Below, in pieces: positions 17,524 through 28,050 of a DNA stretch of 64,000 nt. A program made the translations under genes and the position numbers. The stretch spans positions 62,001-126,000 of the forward strand of contig JAUMTW010000003.1 of NCBI GenBank assembly GCA_030531005.1, written 5' to 3'. The notes under the pieces are model-generated. The model worked only from the letters and a program-made list of their open reading frames with translations, was not told the DNA's origin and did no database searches. Position 1 is the stretch's first letter, and each line of letters starts with the position of its first letter. This stretch comes from Corynebacterium sp. (GTDB taxonomy: Bacteria > Actinomycetota > Actinomycetes > Mycobacteriales > Mycobacteriaceae).

Positions 17524-18173
17524 TGCAGGCCAGACATAAGACCCATCAAAGTGGCGTGGCGAGAGACTCTGGTGTGCTACATTGGATATACCTGAAATAC
17601 TACGTGCGCTCACATCGCATTATCCCGGTTTTTTGTTTTGCGATGATCACTGCGGCATTGCTGAGCCTATTAGGACAGACTCCCTTATCCATTCCACAAT
17701 TTTTTGTCAGTGGCATGATTCCGGCAGTATTCGCAACGCTTTTAGTCCTTATATATCCAGTACTCCTAGCAGCAATTTTTTATACGCCTGCGGTGCGTAT
17801 CGAAGTGGTAAAGACAGTGAACGTGCCACAGATACGTCTATGGGACGTGTTTGCAGTAATGGCAGTACTACTGGGGCCATTGGTCTATTTGCTCATTGAA
17901 CCAGAATATTCTCGGAACGCAGTGGCCGCGCTATTACTGATGATGGTGCTGAGTTTGTATATACCTTTGGTGGCTAGTCTAGGAGTATTAGTTGCTTGGG
18001 TGCTCGTGCAAAACTCGGTGCTGGGATTCTCCGAGTTATGGGTTTGGAAGATCATGACCTTTATTCCTCGGGATGCACCAGCGTTGGTGGATGCCGGGAT
18101 CACCTTGTTTGGTGTAGTAGTGATTGTGGCTTTGCTGCCATTTTGGAAGCGGCGGATACACCGCTACACATAG
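17523..18173 (+). CDS. integral membrane protein, second ABC subunit
   Basis: A 216-residue protein with about six membrane segments (~33-50, 62-87, 107-124, 131-147, 149-164, 190-208) and a basic C-terminal tail WKRRIHRYT. It starts in the TAATG overlap with the preceding permease gene, so the two are translationally coupled. Presumed second half of the transporter. No family recognised. Confidence 0.75.
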   Translation: MQARHKTHQSGVARDSGVLHWIYLKYYVRSHRIIPVFCFAMITAALLSLLGQTPLSIPQFFVSGMIPAVFATLLVLIYPVLLAAIFYTPAVRIEVVKTVNVPQIRLWDVFAVMAVLLGPLVYLLIEPEYSRNAVAALLLMMVLSLYIPLVASLGVLVAWVLVQNSVLGFSELWVWKIMTFIPRDAPALVDAGITLFGVVVIVALLPFWKRRIHRYT

Positions 18174-18226
18174 AGCACGAGAGCGGTAATCCGGGCCCAA
18201 AACAGGGTAATGGCAAGACAAAATGA

Positions 18227-18270
18227 GAAAACGGTAACCTTGTAGTTGAATTTTACGAGGCTACCGTTTT
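18227..18270. terminator. terminator after ABC operon
   Basis: AAAACGGTAACCT (18228-18240) pairs with AGGCTACCGTTTT (18258-18270) with one mismatch. The T-rich end serves the plus-strand operon, and the A/T-flanked stem could also act on gltBD arriving from the other side. Confidence 0.7.
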
Positions 18271-18339
18271 GGGCAATCCGTGAAGGTGATATCGCCTAAA
18301 GTCCCCACCGGGAAAATCTCAGTGGAGGGGCTGGCTAAA

Positions 18340-19881
18340 CTACATGCCAATAGGCACAGTTTGCGGACTTACGGCAATAGGTAGTGCGGTCTCACCCATG
18401 AGGTCAGCATCCACCGCGGCTGCGCAGGCGCGGCCTTCTGCGATGGCCCACACAATCAAAGACTGGCCCCGGCCACTGTCACCGGCTACATAGACCTTGG
18501 GCTTAAAACCGGGGAATAGAGGCTTGGTTTCTGCGCGATACTGGGCGTCGCGCACCATACGACCGCGTTGGTCGAAGGCTACCCCTAATTCGTGGACAAC
18601 ACCAGAGCGCTCTGCTCCGGCAAAGCCCAGGGCGAGTAGCACTAAATCGGCATCCATCTCGAAGTCAGTGTCTTCAACCGGCACGCGCTTGCCTTCGCGA
18701 ACCTGTACTTCATGCCCGCGCAAGGATTGCACTTTGCCGTTTTCGCCATGGAAGCTCACGGTGTTCATCTTGTAGCGACGCTCACCCAGCTCTTCACCCA
18801 CCTTGCGGGTGGCAAGGCCAAGCGCTTCGATCTCTGCTGCAGACTCATCACCGCTGACTACATAATCGCCTTCTTCGTGTGCAGTAGCGGTGCGATACTT
18901 CATTGGATACATAGGCCATGGGGTAGAAGAAGCACGGTGTTTTGGCGCACGCGGGCGAATATCAAATTGGGTCACACTGGTAGCACCCTGGCGCAGTGCG
19001 GTACCAAAACAGTCGGTACCGGTATCGCCACCACCGATGATGACAACCTTCTTGCCTTTCGCGCTGACAGCTGGTTCTTCCTGATCACCTTCGCACACGC
19101 GGTTTTGTAAGTTGAGATAATCCATCGCTGGATAAATCCCCTCTAACTCGCGGCCTACAATAGGTAGTTCACGTGGTACTGGAGTACCAGTTGCCAAGAC
19201 AACGGCGTCGAAGGAATTAAGATCCGCAGCAGTTGGAGAAATCCCGGTGCGGAATTCCGTACCCTCGGCTTCCATTTGGGCTAAGCGGCGATCAATCCAC
19301 TTCTTTTCCATCTTGTACTCAGGCACTCCGTAGCGCATGAGGCCACCAATGCGGTCATCGCGTTCAAATACAGTGACCTTGTGTCCGGAGCGAGTCAGCT
19401 GCTGGGCTGCTGCTAAACCTGCCGGACCAGAGCCAACAACGGCGATCTTTATGCCGGTATCAAGGGAAGCTTTAATAGGCTCTACCCAGCCTTGCTCAAA
19501 GGCATGTTCGACAATTGCCAGCTCTACATTCTTAATAGTCACTGGATCATCGCTAATCCCCAACACACAAGCACCTTCACAAGGAGCAGGGCATAGCCGG
19601 CCCGTAAACTCGGGGAAGTTGTTAGTTGCATGCAGGCGATCATAGGCTTCACGCCAGCGGTTTTGGCGAACTAAATCATTCCACTCGGGGATGATATTGC
19701 CTAGCGGGCAGCCTTCATGGCAGAAGGGCACACCACAGTCCATGCAGCGGGTAGCCTGCTGTTCGATTTGGCCGGGCGGTGCTTGCTCATAGACTTCGCG
19801 ATAGTCCATCAATCGCAGGGGTACCGGACGGTGTGTGGGCTCTTGCCGAGAGAATTTTTGGAAACCGTGTGGATCAGCCAT
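18340..19881 (-). CDS. gltD: glutamate synthase (NADPH) small subunit
   Basis: A 513-residue protein supplying electrons from NADPH to GltB. N-terminal cysteine clusters for two 4Fe-4S centres are visible (CMDCGVPFCHEGCP ~46-60 and LCPAPCEGAC ~98). Then come the FAD Rossmann motif GSGPAGLAAAQQL (~152) and the NADPH motif GGGDTGTDC (~287). The C-terminus has VYVAGDSGRGQSLIVWAI. The start overlaps the gltB stop by one base (TAATG). Located in the cytoplasm as part of GOGAT. Confidence 0.97.
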   Translation of the reverse strand: MADPHGFQKFSRQEPTHRPVPLRLMDYREVYEQAPPGQIEQQATRCMDCGVPFCHEGCPLGNIIPEWNDLVRQNRWREAYDRLHATNNFPEFTGRLCPAPCEGACVLGISDDPVTIKNVELAIVEHAFEQGWVEPIKASLDTGIKIAVVGSGPAGLAAAQQLTRSGHKVTVFERDDRIGGLMRYGVPEYKMEKKWIDRRLAQMEAEGTEFRTGISPTAADLNSFDAVVLATGTPVPRELPIVGRELEGIYPAMDYLNLQNRVCEGDQEEPAVSAKGKKVVIIGGGDTGTDCFGTALRQGATSVTQFDIRPRAPKHRASSTPWPMYPMKYRTATAHEEGDYVVSGDESAAEIEALGLATRKVGEELGERRYKMNTVSFHGENGKVQSLRGHEVQVREGKRVPVEDTDFEMDADLVLLALGFAGAERSGVVHELGVAFDQRGRMVRDAQYRAETKPLFPGFKPKVYVAGDSGRGQSLIVWAIAEGRACAAAVDADLMGETALPIAVSPQTVPIGM

Positions 19882-22800
19882 TAGTTCAGTGCCTCCATGA
19901 TTGCGGTGTTGACATCTTCGCCAGCTGACTCAGCCTTGGCGATGACTTCGAGAACCTTGCGATACGGGGTGGGCATGATTTTCACCATGTCCGCTGCAGT
20001 GGTTTGGACTTTCTGCCCAGTGCGTTGCTCATAGGCGGCCAAAGTGGTGTTCAGCCACTCCATATCAGCATCGGTTAATTCGCTGATTCCATCAGCAACG
20101 TCCTTATTGAGCTTCTTTTCGAGATCAGGACTCTTGCGTACAAAGGCCACGCCACCGGACATACCGGCACCGAAGTTGTCGCCAACCTGGCCTAGGATGA
20201 TTACCTTGCCGCCGGTCATGTACTCACAACCGTGATTGCCGATGCTACCGACGACAGCAGTAGCACCAGAGTTACGCACGCAGAAACGCTCGCCCACGCT
20301 ACCCGCAATGAAAATCTCACCAGAGGTGGCACCGTAACCAACCACGTTGCCGGCAATGATGTCTGGGTTGTTCTTCAATTGGTGCGGCGCTGCAGGATCT
20401 GGATGGACAATAATACGTCCACCAGAGATGCCCTTTCCAACGAAGTCATTGGCATCACCAACCAAATCTAAGGTCATGCCACGTGGGATGAATGCGCCAA
20501 AGGAGTTACCAGCTGAACCCTTGAAGGTCAGGTGCAAGGTATCATCTGGCAAGCCACGGGCACCAGCAGCGCGAGTGACTCGGGAGCCAGTCATGGTACC
20601 GACAGAGCGATTGACGTTGGTGATGGGGTATTCCAGAGCGATGCGGGGGTTTTCCCCGGCAGCCATCCATGATGGGGCATTTGCAGAGTTCTTTGCTGCT
20701 GCGGCATCGATGGTCAGCTGCGTATCGGCAATGATGCGCTGATCCAAGGCCTTTTCCAACGAGTGATCTTGATGTTTGGTGCAACGCAAGTTTTGGTTAC
20801 GGAAGTGGGGGGACTCCACGCGCTCGAAAATTGGGCTGAGGTCCAGCTTGCCGGCACGTTCAGTGGCTGCCTCCTCGGTCATGCGCAATACCTGGGCCTG
20901 GCCTACCGCCTCATCAATACTGCGGAAGCCAAGCTCCGCTAAATACTCGCGGACTTCTTGGGCAATGAACATGAAGAAATTCACCACATGCTCTGCCCGG
21001 CCAGTGTATTTCGCACGCAAGTCAGGGTTTTGGGTCGCGATACCTACAGGGCAGGTATCAAGGTGGCAGACACGCATCATGACGCAACCCTCAACGACCA
21101 GTGGGGCGGTAGCGAAGCCAAACTCTTCGGCACCAAGTAAGGCGGCGATGATGACATCGCGGCCAGTCTTTAGCTGTCCATCACATTGCACCCGAATGCG
21201 ATCGCGCAGGCCATTGAGTAACAAAGTTTGTTGGGTTTCCGCTAAACCGAGCTCCCAAGGTCCACCGGCGTGCTTCAGAGACGTCAGCGGGGAAGCGCCA
21301 GTACCACCATCGTGGCCGGAAACCAGCACCACATCAGCGTGCGCCTTGGAAACACCAGCGGCAACGGCACCGATACCTTGCTCCGCCACCAACTTCACGT
21401 GGATACGCGCATCCGGATTGGCATTCTTGAGATCGTGGATCAGCTGAGCAAGATCCTCAATCGAGTAAATGTCGTGGTGTGGTGGTGGGGAAATTAGACC
21501 TACGCCTGGGGTAGTAATACGCACTTCTGCAACCCAAGGATAGACCTTGTGCGGTGGCAGCTGTCCGCCTTCACCAGGCTTTGCCCCCTGGGCCATCTTG
21601 ATCTGAATATCAGTACAGTTCGACAGATAGTGGCTCGTAACCCCGAAGCGTCCTGAAGCTACCTGCTTAATCGCAGAGCGGCGCCAATCGCCATTGGCCT
21701 CTACATCAAAGCGACGAGCATCTTCGCCACCTTCACCGGAATTACTCATGCCGCCTAAGCGGTTCATAGCAATGGCAAGCGTCTCATGAGCTTCTGCAGA
21801 AATCGAGCCATAGGACATTGCACCAGTGGAAAAACGCTTGACGATGTCCTCAACCGGTTCGACCTCATCAACCGAAATGGGGGCGCGATCGGGAGCAAAC
21901 TCAAATAAGCCACGAATGGTTGCCAAGCGCTGCGACTGGTCGTTGACCTTGCGGGTGTAATCCTTGAAGATCGCGTACTCGCCCGTGCGGGTGGCATGCT
22001 GCAGTTTGAAGATGGTCTCTGGATTAAACAGGTGGTACTCACCTTCGCGGCGCCATTTGTATTCACCACCTAAGTCGAGTTCGCGGTGAGCATGCTCTTC
22101 TGGGCGAGGCAAGAAGGCGCTGCGGTGGCGGGCTTCGACATCAGCGGCAATATCATCAAGCTTAATTCCCGCAATAGGAGAAGGAATGCCGCCGAAGTAT
22201 TCGTCGAGTAAGTGCTGGTGCAAGCCGGTGACATCAGCTAATTGGGCGCCACGATAGGAAGCAACGGTGGCGATACCCATCTTGGACATTACTTTGAGCA
22301 CACCGGTGGTGGCAGCGGAGATGTAATTACGACAGGCCTCGTCCAATTCCAATGCACCAAGCTGCCCCTTCATGCGCAGTTCGTCAATGGTTTCGAATGC
22401 CATGTAGGGGTTAATTGCATCGGCGCCAAAGGAAATGAGCATAGCTAAGTGGTGCACCTCGCGGGCATCACCAGATTCAATCACCAATGAAGCCCGGGTA
22501 CGGGTGCGCTCAGCAACCAAGTGCTGGTGCACAGCAGAGGTGAGTAGTAACGAAGGAATCGGGGCGTAGCGCTCATCGGATTCGCGGTCCGAGATAATAA
22601 TGAGTGATTTACCTTCGGCAATCGCCGCAGAGACTTCACGGCGCACGCGGGAAATCGCATCGCGCATACCGGCACCATGGTGAGCTACAGGGTACAGACC
22701 GGAAATCACGGCCGCGCCAAAAGCAGGCCACTGGCCGTCATCATTGGCGTGGATCAAGGTCGCTAGCTCGTGATTATCGATAATCGGGTTATCGAGGTGA

Positions 22801-24461
22801 ATACGGCGAGCTGCCTCTGCATCAGGGTTGAGCACATCAGACTGTGCACCGAGCAGCGTGAACATACTGGTGACTGGCTTTTCTCGGATGGAATCTAGAG
22901 GCGGGTTGGTTACCTGAGCGAAGCGCTGGGCGAAGAAATCGTAGAGCATGCGTGGGCGCGAGGACAAGGCTGCAATTGGGGTATCCGACCCCATGGAGCC
23001 AATTGCCTCAGCGCCATTGAGTGCCATGGGGCGCAAGATGATGTCCACATCTTCCTCAGTGATGCCGAACACGCGTTGGCGCAGTACTGCACGGTTGTGG
23101 GGCATGTACTCATAGCGAGTCTGTGGCAGGTTTGTTAAGTGGACGAAGTTATCGCGGATCCATGCGCCATATGGTTCTTGGGTGGCGAGCTCCTTCTTAA
23201 TCTCTTCGTCTTCAATGATGCGACCTGCGGCAGTATCGATGAGAAACATGCGGCCTGGCTGTACACGGGTGCGCTTAACGACGTGCTTTGGATCAATGTT
23301 TAATACACCGGCTTCGGATGCCATGACCACCAAGCCATCATCGGTAATCCAAATACGACCTGGGCGCAGGCCATTACGGTCCAAAGTCGCACCAACCACA
23401 GTGCCATCGGTGAAAGCAACTGCGGCTGGACCATCCCATGGCTCCATGAGGCAGGAGTGGTACTCGTAGAAGTCGCGCAGCTGCGGATCTATATTGTCAG
23501 CGTGCTCCCAAGCCTGGGGGATTGTCATCATCACTGCATGGGGCAGGCTACGACCGCCGAGGTGTAGCAGCTCTAAGGCCTCATCAAAGCGGGCAGTATC
23601 GGAGCCAGTGGGGGTGCAAATTGGCAGTACGCGGTCCAGCGAACCTAACTGAGCAGATTGAATGAGGGCTTCTCGCGCGCGCATCCAGTTTTCATTACCG
23701 CGCACCGTATTGATTTCGCCGTTGTGCGCCACTAAACGATAAGGGTGAGCCAACGGCCAAGCTGGGAAAGTATTGGTGGAAAAGCGCGAGTGTACAAGGG
23801 CAATGGCGGTTTGCATGCGTGGATCGCGCAGGTCTTGGTAGAAGGTGGCTAGCTGTGGGGTGGTGAGCATGCCCTTATAGACCATGGTGCGTGCTGAAAG
23901 CGAAGGGAAGTACACCGTTTCTTCGCCGTTTTTGGTTCCAAGCTCGCGTTCGCAGCGCTTGCGCACGAAGAACATGATGCGATCTAAATCAATATCGGAG
24001 ACGAGCGCGCCATCTCTGCTTGCGCTTAAGAAGATTTGCTCGAAGTGCGGCATAGCGTCTTTTGCCATCTCACCCAAGCTGCTGGGATCGGTGGGAACTT
24101 CCCGCCAGCCTAAAACGGTTGCCCCTTCTTCGCGCGCAATAGCTTCGATCTCGCGCTTCGCGTCCAGCATGGCCATACGGGCCTTTGGTAGAAAAGCAAT
24201 GCCGGTGGCATATTCACCGGGGGAAGGTAAATCAAAGTCCACAATATCCCGGTAGAAGGCATCCGGGACCTGTAAGAGGATCCCGGCTCCGTCGCCGGTA
24301 GAGGCTTCAGCACCGGCTGCGCCCCGGTGGTCCAAGTTTACAAGCGCTTGGATGGCCTTATCCACGAGGTCGCGGCTGGCGCGGCCGTACAAATCTGCTA
24401 CGAAGGCTACGCCACAAGCGTCAGACTCAAAACTGGGATTATAAAGACCCTGTTGTTGCAT
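19881..24461 (-). CDS. gltB: glutamate synthase (NADPH) large subunit
   Basis: A 1526-residue GOGAT large subunit making two glutamates from glutamine and 2-oxoglutarate. The N-terminal nucleophile cysteine is Cys16 (SDACGVAF), exposed after removal of a short propeptide, leading a class II glutaminase domain. The synthase domain includes [10 protein letters not shown] and the 3Fe-4S cysteines [15 protein letters not shown] (~1160). The C-terminal GXGXG-type beta-helix domain has [17 protein letters not shown]. The start at 24461 matches C. glutamicum GltB. A near-AmtR palindrome lies about 85-103 nt upstream. Confidence 0.97.
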   Translation of the reverse strand: MQQQGLYNPSFESDACGVAFVADLYGRASRDLVDKAIQALVNLDHRGAAGAEASTGDGAGILLQVPDAFYRDIVDFDLPSPGEYATGIAFLPKARMAMLDAKREIEAIAREEGATVLGWREVPTDPSSLGEMAKDAMPHFEQIFLSASRDGALVSDIDLDRIMFFVRKRCERELGTKNGEETVYFPSLSARTMVYKGMLTTPQLATFYQDLRDPRMQTAIALVHSRFSTNTFPAWPLAHPYRLVAHNGEINTVRGNENWMRAREALIQSAQLGSLDRVLPICTPTGSDTARFDEALELLHLGGRSLPHAVMMTIPQAWEHADNIDPQLRDFYEYHSCLMEPWDGPAAVAFTDGTVVGATLDRNGLRPGRIWITDDGLVVMASEAGVLNIDPKHVVKRTRVQPGRMFLIDTAAGRIIEDEEIKKELATQEPYGAWIRDNFVHLTNLPQTRYEYMPHNRAVLRQRVFGITEEDVDIILRPMALNGAEAIGSMGSDTPIAALSSRPRMLYDFFAQRFAQVTNPPLDSIREKPVTSMFTLLGAQSDVLNPDAEAARRIHLDNPIIDNHELATLIHANDDGQWPAFGAAVISGLYPVAHHGAGMRDAISRVRREVSAAIAEGKSLIIISDRESDERYAPIPSLLLTSAVHQHLVAERTRTRASLVIESGDAREVHHLAMLISFGADAINPYMAFETIDELRMKGQLGALELDEACRNYISAATTGVLKVMSKMGIATVASYRGAQLADVTGLHQHLLDEYFGGIPSPIAGIKLDDIAADVEARHRSAFLPRPEEHAHRELDLGGEYKWRREGEYHLFNPETIFKLQHATRTGEYAIFKDYTRKVNDQSQRLATIRGLFEFAPDRAPISVDEVEPVEDIVKRFSTGAMSYGSISAEAHETLAIAMNRLGGMSNSGEGGEDARRFDVEANGDWRRSAIKQVASGRFGVTSHYLSNCTDIQIKMAQGAKPGEGGQLPPHKVYPWVAEVRITTPGVGLISPPPHHDIYSIEDLAQLIHDLKNANPDARIHVKLVAEQGIGAVAAGVSKAHADVVLVSGHDGGTGASPLTSLKHAGGPWELGLAETQQTLLLNGLRDRIRVQCDGQLKTGRDVIIAALLGAEEFGFATAPLVVEGCVMMRVCHLDTCPVGIATQNPDLRAKYTGRAEHVVNFFMFIAQEVREYLAELGFRSIDEAVGQAQVLRMTEEAATERAGKLDLSPIFERVESPHFRNQNLRCTKHQDHSLEKALDQRIIADTQLTIDAAAAKNSANAPSWMAAGENPRIALEYPITNVNRSVGTMTGSRVTRAAGARGLPDDTLHLTFKGSAGNSFGAFIPRGMTLDLVGDANDFVGKGISGGRIIVHPDPAAPHQLKNNPDIIAGNVVGYGATSGEIFIAGSVGERFCVRNSGATAVVGSIGNHGCEYMTGGKVIILGQVGDNFGAGMSGGVAFVRKSPDLEKKLNKDVADGISELTDADMEWLNTTLAAYEQRTGQKVQTTAADMVKIMPTPYRKVLEVIAKAESAGEDVNTAIMEALN

Positions 24462-24545
24462 ATGCTGTAATACCTCATCTGTTGCGCGAATGTCCCATAA
24501 ACAAACCTATTCCCACAGAAAAGGTGCCTAGGGTGACAGTTATCT

Positions 24546-24564
24546 ATCTGTAATTCAACAGAAA
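24546..24564 (-). promoter_or_regulatory. candidate AmtR operator upstream of gltB
   Basis: On the minus strand TTTCTGT-N6-ACAGAT matches the AmtR consensus TTTCTAT-N6-ATAGAT apart from one symmetric substitution per half-site, with identical spacing. Located about 85-103 nt upstream of the gltB start. AmtR is the nitrogen repressor of C. glutamicum and controls gltBD there. Confidence 0.45.
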
Positions 24565-24859
24565 ATTACGCAAGGAAAAAGGTAGGGTGCCCTAAAAACT
24601 GCCGGTCGATAGAATTTCGTATGGCGCAAATCACAATTAAAATCGCTGCAAACGATAGGCAAGATATTACAGACATGTCATAGGGCAAGCCTAGAGTGCC
24701 TGGAATCCGTGAAATGGGAGCAAAATCACCGAAAATATCCTCAAGGCTCGGCCTTGGCACCCGCACTTGAGGGATGAAGCGGCCGCTGGAACTTTTCCGC
24801 TTTAATAAAGGGCGCGGGAAATTTCTGTATTGAAGCTGCTTCTAAGGTATGTTTTTCCT

Positions 24860-26233
24860 ATGAATGCCGTCCTAATAGCCGTAGTACTCATGTTGTTGCT
24901 CACTATGGTGCTACGAGTGCATGTAGTTCTTGCCCTCTTCTTCAGCGCTCTCGCAGGCGGCCTGCTAGCCGGGCTGGGGCTTGATGCCACCATGGTGGCA
25001 TTTCAGGATGGCTTGAGTGGGGGAGCGAAAATCGCACTCAGCTACGCCTTGCTTGGCGCCTTTGCTATGGCGGTATCCAGTGCCGGGCTGCCAGAGCTGC
25101 TCTCACAGCGCATCTTGCGATTGATCGGCAAGCCTGATGATGACACAGAGCTCACCACGGACACCCTCCGACGCTCTACTGCGGTCATCAAATGGCTGAT
25201 GCTTGCTGGCATCTTGGCCATGAGTATTATGAGCCAGAACCTCATCCCAGTGCACATTGCATTCATCCCACTACTGATCCCGCCACTGCTTGGGGTAATG
25301 AATCGCCTGCGACTGGACCGCCGGCTGGTAGCATGTGTGCTTACTTTTGGTCTGGTTACCACGTATATGTGGATCCCGATCGGTTTTGGTTCGATCTTCC
25401 TCAATGACATTTTGTTGGGCAATATTGAGAATGCGGGACTAGACACCAGTGAAATCCAAATTTTCCGTGTGATGGCAATCCCTGCCCTCGGGATGATCAG
25501 CGGCTTACTCATCGCGGTGTTCATCTCTTATCGTAAGCCTCGAGACTATCAAGAAGTACCCCTTGTGCAAGGACAAGATGCTCAGGTTGGGCCCTCTCGC
25601 TATAAGGTGGCGGTTTCCCTCATCGCCATCGTGGCCACTTTTGCAGTGCAACTGGTGATGCAAGTACGAGATATGGAAGCCGATGCTTTGCTCGTAGGTG
25701 CGCTGGTTGGTTTGGCTATCTTCCTAGGGACGGGTGTCGTTAATTGGCGCCAGGCCGATGATGTCTTTACGCAAGGCATGAAGATGATGGCAGTTATTGG
25801 TTTTATTATGATCACTGCCCAAGGATTTGCTTCAGTCATGCAGGCAACGGGCGATTTAGATGGCTTAGTGACTGGTGCGGCAAATATTGTGGGCAGCAAT
25901 AAAGGGGTGGCAGCAATGGCGATGCTGCTGGTAGGTCTGCTGGTGACCATGGGCATTGGTTCTTCTTTCTCAACGTTACCCATTATTACGACCATCTATG
26001 TACCACTGTGTTTAACCTTGGGCTTTTCGCCAGCAGCAACGGTGGCAATCATCGGTGCTGCCGGTGCGCTTGGTGACGCCGGTTCTCCAGCCTCTGACTC
26101 CACACTCGGGTCGACTGCTGGCTTAAATGTCGATGGGCAGCATGATCATATTCGAGACACTGTCATTCCTACTTTTATCCACTACAATCTGCCCTTGCTG
26201 ATTTCTGGCTGGATTGCAGCGATGGTGCTCTAG
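24860..26233 (+). CDS. NhaC/YuiF-type sodium-dependent transporter
   Basis: A 457-residue polytopic membrane protein (about 11-12 segments). Start choice: the ATG at 24860 begins MNAVLIAVVLMLLLTMVLRV, aligning with the N-terminus of B. subtilis YuiF; TAAGG lies 12 nt upstream. An in-frame TTG at 24830 adds ten residues and is less likely. Motifs are GLSGGAKIALSYALLGAFAMA (two abutting helices), TMGIGSSFSTLPIITTIY and GALGDAGSPASDS, typical of the Na+/H+ antiporter-like superfamily. YuiF relatives are thought to move amino acids rather than only sodium. Substrate unknown. Confidence 0.85.
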   Translation: MNAVLIAVVLMLLLTMVLRVHVVLALFFSALAGGLLAGLGLDATMVAFQDGLSGGAKIALSYALLGAFAMAVSSAGLPELLSQRILRLIGKPDDDTELTTDTLRRSTAVIKWLMLAGILAMSIMSQNLIPVHIAFIPLLIPPLLGVMNRLRLDRRLVACVLTFGLVTTYMWIPIGFGSIFLNDILLGNIENAGLDTSEIQIFRVMAIPALGMISGLLIAVFISYRKPRDYQEVPLVQGQDAQVGPSRYKVAVSLIAIVATFAVQLVMQVRDMEADALLVGALVGLAIFLGTGVVNWRQADDVFTQGMKMMAVIGFIMITAQGFASVMQATGDLDGLVTGAANIVGSNKGVAAMAMLLVGLLVTMGIGSSFSTLPIITTIYVPLCLTLGFSPAATVAIIGAAGALGDAGSPASDSTLGSTAGLNVDGQHDHIRDTVIPTFIHYNLPLLISGWIAAMVL

Positions 26234-26562
26234 CGTCAACGTGGTGGCGCGTAGCTGCCGCTGGCTTATCTAGCTCTTGTTGCTGGGAACTGCCCTGGTG
26301 GAAGCTGCTGGGAGCTGAACTTTCGAAGAGGTGGCGTGCAGCGGGAACGATAGAGTAAAAACGACCGCTCAAAGAACTCCTTAGTGCGGAAAGCAGGTTA
26401 AGCTAATAGAAAAATGAAAAAGAATTTAAATGACTTGAGCTGGGAATTTGTCTGCTTTTTGCTATATTTTGCCTGGAACTGGTGGACAATTTAGTGACAG
26501 CCCGCACATTTTTCTCTATTCTGGACAACGTCCAAAGTTTCCGATGAACAAAGGAGTAAATC
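26234..26562. other. intergenic region before csbD-like gene
   Basis: About 330 nt without a gene. It contains an AT-rich block (26400-26510) and TGGACAACGTCCA near 26521-26533, a small palindrome about 30 nt before the CsbD start, probably in the promoter region. Confidence 0.4.
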
Positions 26563-26763
26563 ATGGGTGACCTAGAAAACAAGGCAGAGGACTTCGCTGG
26601 CAAGGCTAAGGAAGCTGTTGGCGGCGCTACTGATAATGACGACCTCAAGAATGAGGGTAAGGCCGATCAGGTAAAGTCTGACGTTAAGGACGCTGTTTCT
26701 GACGCCGGCGACAAGATCAAGGACGTTGCTAACGACGTACTTGGCAAGTTCAAGAAGGACTAA
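26563..26763 (+). CDS. CsbD-like stress protein
   Basis: A 66-residue, highly charged, Lys/Asp/Ala-rich protein: MGDLENKAEDFAGKAKEAVG followed by amphipathic K/D repeats. This is the CsbD family, small general-stress proteins (sigma-B dependent in Bacillus) of unknown biochemical role. Strong ribosome binding site AAAGGAG 7 nt before the ATG, and a near-perfect terminator after it: a single-gene unit that looks highly expressed. Confidence 0.92.
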   Translation: MGDLENKAEDFAGKAKEAVGGATDNDDLKNEGKADQVKSDVKDAVSDAGDKIKDVANDVLGKFKKD

Positions 26764-26784
26764 TTTCTAGTTTCCTTGAAAAGT

Positions 26785-26826
26785 AAAATAAGAGGTGCGC
26801 CCCTTGTGGGGCGCACCTCTTATTTT
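26785..26826. terminator. strong bidirectional terminator after csbD-like gene
   Basis: A 19-bp perfect stem: 26785-26803 pairs with 26808-26826 around a TTGT loop. It is GC-rich in the middle and flanked by A- and T-rich ends, so it can act on both strands. Confidence 0.9.
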
Positions 26827-27065
26827 CTGTTGACCAACAATAATCGCAGTGTAGTGATAGAGAAGGCATCGTATATCGGTGAAATACTCTGCCTTTTCCG
26901 AAAGGGCTGCCGCGGTGCCTGAAGTTATGATCTATTTGTTAACCATCAACTGAATGCAGCACCTTTATGCAGCGAGCTGCTTATCTGAGCAGCTGGTTAC
27001 AATACAAACGGTAGCTTCTATGCTGGCGGAGTTTCAGAATCATGTTTACAAATTTGTTGCGGTTT

Positions 27066-27977
27066 CTATTCGCGCATTGCTACCCCATGCTTCCAATAGC
27101 CCATGAAGGCTATTTGTTCGCGCGGAACGCCTAACTCGCGTACGAAATATCGACGCAAACTCGTGACCATGCTGGATTCGCCAGCAATCCAATAATAGTG
27201 TTCAGCAGTGTTTTGCTTTGCTTCCAAGATATTGGCTTGTTCGCTTGAATAACTGGCGGTTTCCCACACCAATGTATCCGACGTATCTTCCTTCGCGGTT
27301 ACAGGTTGGTCACCATTGAGAGGGATCCGCAGCTGTCTTGCAAGGGATTGGCCAAATCCGGCATCAGTTCTGGCAACCGCTTGGATTGTATAGTCCGGAT
27401 GAGGTGCAATGATTTGATCTGCCAAATCGGGCAATTCTAGGGATACCTCCCACTGTTTCACTCTAGGGAAAGCAGCCCTGTCGTCAAGGATGCGCCCAAT
27501 TGCAGGTAGAGCCGTTTCATCTCCAATAAGGTGCACGACACTGGCTGCTCCTGGAGTAAACTCCACACCAACTGGATCTGACGGGAAAAGCGGCAGAACC
27601 ATTCCCACCACATCTCCGGGTTGAGCGGCTTGTACCCAGGAAGCCGCTGGACCAAGATCGGTGCCTACATGGGTGGCAAAGTCTACAGTGATGCGAGGCT
27701 TAGGTTGGTATCCCCAGTCGCGGATAGAGTATGTGCGAAGTATTGGTCGATCTTCGGCATCGCTAGTGCGCAAGCGGTGAAACCAGTCATCGGTGTCTCG
27801 GAGGTCTTGGAGGGTCTTGTGGTCGCCAAAAATTAATTTGAAGCGCTGGTCGCAGATTGGGTAATTGGTGCCTGCATCGCATAGATCGTCGCCTCCGAAA
27901 ACGACGCGGACGAAGTGTGGAGATACTTGTTCGAGTTGTATCACTTCTGCGAGTCGGACTCCGAAAGAATTTGGCAT
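27066..27977 (-). CDS. siderophore-interacting flavoprotein (ferric-chelate reductase, ViuB/SIP family)
   Basis: A 303-residue cytoplasmic protein. The FAD-binding barrel has RTYSIRD (~82) and DFATHVGTDLGPAASWVQAAQPGD. The nucleotide domain has GDETALPAIGRIL (~150) and the C-terminal signature YWIAGESSMVTSLRRYFVRE then FMGYWKHG. Family members reduce ferric siderophores to release iron. Ribosome binding site GAGGAG is well placed. No siderophore transporter is adjacent and I see no clear DtxR operator. Runs alone on the minus strand. Confidence 0.93.
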   Translation of the reverse strand: MPNSFGVRLAEVIQLEQVSPHFVRVVFGGDDLCDAGTNYPICDQRFKLIFGDHKTLQDLRDTDDWFHRLRTSDAEDRPILRTYSIRDWGYQPKPRITVDFATHVGTDLGPAASWVQAAQPGDVVGMVLPLFPSDPVGVEFTPGAASVVHLIGDETALPAIGRILDDRAAFPRVKQWEVSLELPDLADQIIAPHPDYTIQAVARTDAGFGQSLARQLRIPLNGDQPVTAKEDTSDTLVWETASYSSEQANILEAKQNTAEHYYWIAGESSMVTSLRRYFVRELGVPREQIAFMGYWKHGVAMRE

Positions 27978-28050
27978 CGTGCTTTCACTCCTCGTAACGG
28001 TATTGTTGACTGCTGGGCCACGGCATGGTGGGGCAGCTGTGGTTGGGCCA

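Noticed and set aside
20776..21447. 223-codon plus-strand ORF
   Set aside because: Antisense shadow of gltB, Ser/Arg/Pro-rich.
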